64,000 bases of DNA, taken from positions 1 through 64,000 of the forward strand of contig NZ_CALCZQ010000032.1 of NCBI RefSeq assembly GCF_937903345.1, in the 5' to 3' direction. Below the pieces are notes generated by a model. The model had not been told where the DNA came from. It did not search any database and saw only the letters and a list, made by a program, of their open reading frames with translations. How positions within the stretch are numbered: the first letter of the stretch is position 1; every line of letters starts with the position of its first letter. Below, piece by piece: positions 62,418-64,000 of this stretch. The position numbers and the translations under genes were made by a program. The stretch comes from an uncultured Emticicia sp. (GTDB lineage Bacteria; Bacteroidota; Bacteroidia; Cytophagales; Spirosomataceae).

Positions 62418-64000
62418 ATGGCACTTAGCGAACAAGAATTATTACGCCGTCAGAAAAGACAAGAGCTCATGGTAATGGGCATCGACCCATATCCTGCTGA
62501 TTTATTTGAAGTAAACGTAACAGCTGCCGATATAGAAAAGAACTACGAACGGGCTGCGGACAGCAATAATAAGCTCGATTATAAGAACGTATCGATCGCG
62601 GGTCGATTGATGTCCTTTCGTATCATGGGAAGTGCGTCTTTTGCCGAATTACAAGATTCAACTGGACGTATTCAATTATACTTCCGACGTGATGACCTTT
62701 GTCCCGACGAAGACAAAACTTTATATAACACAGTTTTCAAGAAACTCCTTGATATTGGTGATATTATTGGTGTAAAAGGATATGTTTTTACCACCCAAAC
62801 TGGCGAAACTTCGATTCATGTAACCGAATTTAAGATTCTTAATAAATCGCTTCGTCCGTTACCGATTGTCAAAGAAGTTGATGGCAAAATATACGATGCA
62901 TTCTCTGACCCAGAGCAACGCTACCGCCAACGCTACGTCGATTTAATAGTAAATCCGCACATAAAAGAGGTTTTTATCAAGCGTGCAAAAATCATCAGCA
63001 CCATGCGTAGAATGTTTGATGATAAAGGTTGGTTGGAAGTAGAAACGCCAATTTTACAGCCTATTCATGGAGGAGCAGCGGCACGCCCGTTTGCTACACA
63101 CCACAATACGCTCGATATGCCTTTGTATATGCGTATTGCCAACGAACTTTACCTCAAACGCCTTATTGTGGGTGGTTTTGAAGGTGTTTATGAGTTCGGA
63201 AAAATGTTCCGCAATGAAGGAATGGACCGTACACACAACCCAGAATTTACTTCGCTCGAATTCTATGTAGCCTACAAAGACTACGAATGGATGATGGGAA
63301 TTACGGAAGAAATATTTGAGAAAGTAGCAATGGCCGTTCATGGCTCAACGACTTTCAAATTGGGTGAAAACGAATTGAGTTTTGCAGGCCCATTTACTCG
63401 TTTGAGTATTTTGGAAGCCATCGAAAAATATACAGGCGTAAACTTGGGCGAACTAAGCGAAGAAGAAACTCGTTCCTATTGCCGCCAATGGGGAATGGAA
63501 ATTGATGACACTATGGGCAAAGCCAAATTGATTGATGAGATTTTTGGCGAAAAAGTAGAAGCAAATCTTATTCAACCAACTTTCATTATTGACTATCCAG
63601 TTGAAATGTCACCATTGACGAAAAAACATCGTTCGAAACCAGGTTTGGTTGAGCGTTTTGAGTTGTTTGTGAATGGAAAAGAGGTGGCCAATGCCTACTC
63701 TGAGTTAAATGATCCAATTGACCAACGTGAACGTTTTGAAGAGCAAGCGAGACTCGCTGAGCGTGGCGACGACGAAGCAATGGCAATGGATGAAGATTTT
63801 ATTCGGTCGCTCGAATACGGAATGCCCCCAACCGCAGGAATCGGTATCGGTATCGACCGCCTTACGATGATGTTGACTGATAATGTTAGTATTCAAGAAG
63901 TACTTTTCTTCCCGCAAATGCGACCAGAAAAGAAACAAGAACTTTCGCAAGAAGCCGATTATGAAGCCATTGGTATTCCAGCAGTTTGGGTGCCAGCTAT
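62418..64000 (+). CDS. lysS: Lysyl-tRNA synthetase class II (3' end outside window)
   Basis: 527 complete codons with no stop before the edge, so the 3' end is cut off. ATG at 62418 (MALSEQELLRRQKRQELMVM). OB-fold anticodon-binding domain at about 55-150, motif 1 EVETPILQPIHGGAAARPF, motif 2 YEFGKMFRNEGMDRTHNPEF, motif 3 GMPPTAGIGIGIDRLTMML. The protein already exceeds the usual 500 residues and continues after motif 3 (QEADYEAIGIPAVWVPA), consistent with the C-terminally extended Bacteroidota form. Confidence 0.96.
   Translation, partial: MALSEQELLRRQKRQELMVMGIDPYPADLFEVNVTAADIEKNYERAADSNNKLDYKNVSIAGRLMSFRIMGSASFAELQDSTGRIQLYFRRDDLCPDEDKTLYNTVFKKLLDIGDIIGVKGYVFTTQTGETSIHVTEFKILNKSLRPLPIVKEVDGKIYDAFSDPEQRYRQRYVDLIVNPHIKEVFIKRAKIISTMRRMFDDKGWLEVETPILQPIHGGAAARPFATHHNTLDMPLYMRIANELYLKRLIVGGFEGVYEFGKMFRNEGMDRTHNPEFTSLEFYVAYKDYEWMMGITEEIFEKVAMAVHGSTTFKLGENELSFAGPFTRLSILEAIEKYTGVNLGELSEEETRSYCRQWGMEIDDTMGKAKLIDEIFGEKVEANLIQPTFIIDYPVEMSPLTKKHRSKPGLVERFELFVNGKEVANAYSELNDPIDQRERFEEQARLAERGDDEAMAMDEDFIRSLEYGMPPTAGIGIGIDRLTMMLTDNVSIQEVLFFPQMRPEKKQELSQEADYEAIGIPAVWVPA

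Overview
The window looks like chromosomal DNA of a low-GC Bacteroidota, most likely order Cytophagales. The signs are type B L31, BshC (bacillithiol), a T9SS-type tail on a subtilase, many TonB-era style secreted and outer-membrane proteins, promoters of the Bacteroidota form (TTTG, 19-20 nt, TAnnTTTG) and almost no Shine-Dalgarno sequences. The genus is inference only; no rRNA, tRNA or CRISPR array was seen.

Layout. 1-3.1 kb: the 3' part of a large modular protein ending in an M15 peptidase-like domain, then a small exported protein; this looks like a toxin and immunity pair. 3.2-5.6 kb: ECF sigma factor, membrane anti-sigma-like protein and a secreted protein. 5.9-13.6 kb: rpmE2, EamA transporter, arginine-type GNAT, PAP2-like membrane protein, EEP phosphatase, coiled-coil protein and an OmpR/histidine kinase pair. 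13.7-19.3 kb: GH106-like glycosidase, Tat-exported Gfo/Idh/MocA oxidoreductase, S1/P1 nuclease. 19.4-21.6 kb: RloA/RloB defence pair with a third small gene. 22-24.4 kb: rplK-rplA-rplJ-rplL. 24.6-33.8 kb: PqqB-like hydrolase, subtilase, lipoprotein aminopeptidase, acyl-CoA ligase, bshC. 34-42.6 kb: TetR, thioesterase, TolC, adaptor and RND pump, with a REP-associated (RAYT) transposase unit lodged inside the operon. 42.7-48.8 kb: TVP38 protein, small secreted proteins, CBM48-like protein and a cluster of coiled-coil membrane proteins with a pentapeptide-repeat protein. 49-52.8 kb: folA and a SNF2 helicase. 53-61.3 kb: rpoC and rpoB on the minus strand. 62.4 kb to the end: 5' part of lysS.

The most notable points are the toxin/immunity candidate at the left edge, the three-gene Rlo locus, the RAYT unit together with several long palindromic intergenic elements, the TetR operator shared by the efflux promoter, the split of the usual rplKAJL-rpoBC block, and an unannotated small gene with no ATG in front of the coiled-coil membrane cluster.
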